Assembly (NCBI GenBank): GCA_003222835.1
Contig: QHXE01000643.1
Coordinates: forward strand, 1 to 5,931
Direction of reading: 5' to 3'
DNA length: 5,931 nucleotides
From: Acidobacteriota bacterium
Lineage (GTDB): Bacteria > Acidobacteriota > Blastocatellia > Pyrinomonadales > Pyrinomonadaceae
The translations under genes and the position numbers were made by a program. Shown piece by piece: positions 5,242-5,931 of this stretch; position 1 is the first letter of the stretch; each line of letters begins with the position of its first letter. Below the pieces are notes generated by a model that worked only from the letters and a program-made list of their open reading frames with translations, was not told the DNA's origin and searched no databases.

Positions 5242-5270
5242 ACTATAGCACAAGTCAGTTTTCCTCAAAA
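5242..5270 (-). promoter_or_regulatory. Extended -10 promoter of the minus-strand operon, possibly giving a leaderless message
   Basis: On the minus strand TATAGT (5242-5247) is preceded by TGC, an extended -10 element. A TTTTGA (5265-5270, 17-base spacer) or TTGAGG (5263-5268, 15-base spacer) stands in the -35 position. The -10 ends only 11 bases before the GTG start codon. Transcription starting the usual six to eight bases after it would leave about three to five untranslated bases. This agrees with the absence of a ribosome binding site for that GTG, while both downstream genes have strong ones. Confidence 0.5.
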
Positions 5271-5465
5271 ATGAGTCACTACCGCGCAATGACGTTGCTT
5301 GCTTTTGACACTTGAGAAGGGGTAGGGTTTCGCCTGATTGCCAGCCACCCGGCCCGTTTGAATCCTTCCTGAGTTTTTGGCTCGGCTTCTGGCTACTCTT
5401 CTTTCTCGTCGTTTGGATTCTACCGCCGAAATGGGGCGATGCGATTTGCAAGGGTGCCTTTCCTT

Positions 5466-5511
5466 GGATGCCACGGAGGGGATAACTCCCCCGGCATCCC
5501 GCGCGCCGGGG
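5466..5511. repeat. Two overlapping, mutually exclusive hairpins in the gene-free stretch
   Basis: GGATGCC (5466-5472) pairs perfectly with GGCATCC (5493-5499), and GGGG/CCCC can pair inside. CCCCGG (5489-5494) pairs perfectly with CCGGGG (5506-5511). The two foldings share bases 5489-5494 and cannot form together. They lie just after the stop of the frameshifted gene (5531-5533) on the minus strand, within the stretch of about 300 bases (5231-5530) between it and the three-gene operon. The rest of that stretch shows no supported gene: its long open frames are Arg/Ser-rich with no start signal. No T-run follows either hairpin on either strand, so intrinsic termination is unlikely. Confidence 0.4.
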
Positions 5512-5530
5512 AATCCGGGCCGTTTCTTTC

Positions 5531-5753
5531 TCAAAAGAGTGCTTCGACAGCCGCACGGGTGAGTCCAGCGACGATGCCATTGCGTTGGTCGAAAGCTGCA
5601 TGCTCTTGTACCCCCTTGCGGGCCATTGGTGAACCGATAGCGGTACGCATAGCTTCCGGCATTGCTTTGAAAGTAGACGTACAGGAAGATATCCTGACCA
5701 GCGGCGCGGGGCCACACTTCTATGTCGGGCATTGCTTCAGCCACCCGTTTCAT
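5531..5753 (-). pseudogene. Small gene of unknown function, frameshifted at a run of five C/G
   Basis: From ATG 5751-5753 (or ATG 5730-5732, MPDIEVWPR...) the frame gives a sensible product, DIFLYVYFQSNAGSYAYRYR then FTNGPQG. After that it turns into an Arg/Cys/Ser-rich stretch running to 5265. A protein-like continuation, VQEHAAFDQRNGIVAGLTRA followed by AVEALF and a TGA at 5531-5533, lies in the frame reached by skipping one base. The switch coincides with five consecutive C on the plus strand (5611-5615), so one base too many in that run explains it. With four, the product would be 73 residues. Causes could be a real mutation, slippage or phase variation, programmed +1 shifting, or a base-calling error. 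The start overlaps the DUF4177-like gene by 17 bases. ATG 5732 would instead leave a four-base gap and has GGTGG eight bases upstream. No family is recognised. Confidence 0.55.
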
Positions 5754-5925
5754 GCTCGAGAATTACGGTGATGACGATGTGGCCAGTTCCTACTTGTTGA
5801 ACCATTGCCTGTGTTGTACTCAATTGAACAACCCTCCAGCCACTCATCCCCAACTGATTTAGCTCGCCATTAAGTTGATTGGGATTGTTTGACTGAATTA
5901 CTTTGTATTCCCTTTTAGTTGCCAT
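5737..5925 (-). CDS. DUF4177-like small protein
   Basis: The 62-residue product reads REYKVIQSNN... and then LNQLGMSGWRVVQLSTTQAM, ending in a strand (HIVITVILEHE). A 'W/REYKV' first strand, then a helix carrying L-N-x-L-G-x-x-G-W-x-V, then further strands is the layout of DUF4177 domains: small alpha-beta proteins of unknown function, often found in mobile or accessory regions. The length is normal for the family. ATG 5923-5925 is only six bases from the window edge, so promoter and ribosome binding site cannot be judged and an upstream extension cannot be excluded. The 3' end overlaps the frameshifted gene that follows, so the two probably share a message. Confidence 0.7.
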   Translation of the reverse strand: MATKREYKVIQSNNPNQLNGELNQLGMSGWRVVQLSTTQAMVQQVGTGHIVITVILEHETGG

Positions 5926-5931
5926 GTTGGT

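Noticed and set aside
5358..5372. GTTTGAATCC resembling the T-loop of a tRNA
   Set aside because: The flanking bases do not form the T-stem and no acceptor or anticodon arm can be drawn on either strand.
5083..5715. Minus-strand open frame of 210 codons
   Set aside because: It overlaps the membrane-protein gene and the frameshifted gene in another frame, has arbitrary composition, and no hydrophobic core or motif.

Overview
The window reads as an accessory, gene-poor stretch of a bacterial chromosome. It is full of very small genes, orphan regulators and broken genes, with no ribosomal, metabolic or clearly housekeeping gene. The best lineage hint is the twice-seen short basic motif MSAxARARIxKA. 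Together with a stand-alone AraC-type DNA-binding domain and a 'QTPNRWFPVEPH' methyltransferase, it recalls soil Acidobacteriota. That placement is inference from remembered family style, not from a search.

Left part (1-2500). A minus-strand AraC-type helix-turn-helix protein (108-512) is followed by about 300 bases without a gene. Those bases hold a perfect 18-base palindrome upstream of a good ribosome binding site. The gene behind that site (813-1108) encodes a small lysine/arginine/alanine-rich protein and is split by a net one-base loss. Next comes a class I SAM-dependent methyltransferase (1315-1905), which seems to lack its last strand and is followed by a small hairpin plus T-run. Three tiny genes then follow (2005-2494), each start overlapping the previous stop as ATGA. 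The first repeats the basic MSAxARARI motif, the second resembles a ribbon-helix-helix protein, and the third is a basic unknown.

Centre (2490-4320). An inverted repeat and a promoter-like site precede a four-helix membrane protein (2630-3115). It is followed on the same strand by a ComEC/Rec2-like metallo-beta-lactamase-fold protein (3283-4320) with its metal-binding motifs visible. This pair is the most promising candidate for a functional accessory module, possibly in defence or envelope-linked nucleic acid or phosphodiester processing. The function is not shown by sequence alone.

Right part (4420-5925), all on the minus strand. A compact three-gene operon runs 5230 to 4420: a three-helix membrane protein starting at GTG, then 99-aa and 59-aa soluble helical proteins with excellent ribosome binding sites. 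It has a good extended -10 promoter so close to the GTG that the message may be leaderless. Upstream of it, after about 300 bases containing two competing hairpins, lie a DUF4177-like small protein (5737-5925) and an overlapping small gene. The latter (5531-5753) is shifted out of frame at a run of five C/G. The membrane/MBL pair and this operon are transcribed towards each other and are separated by 99 bases.
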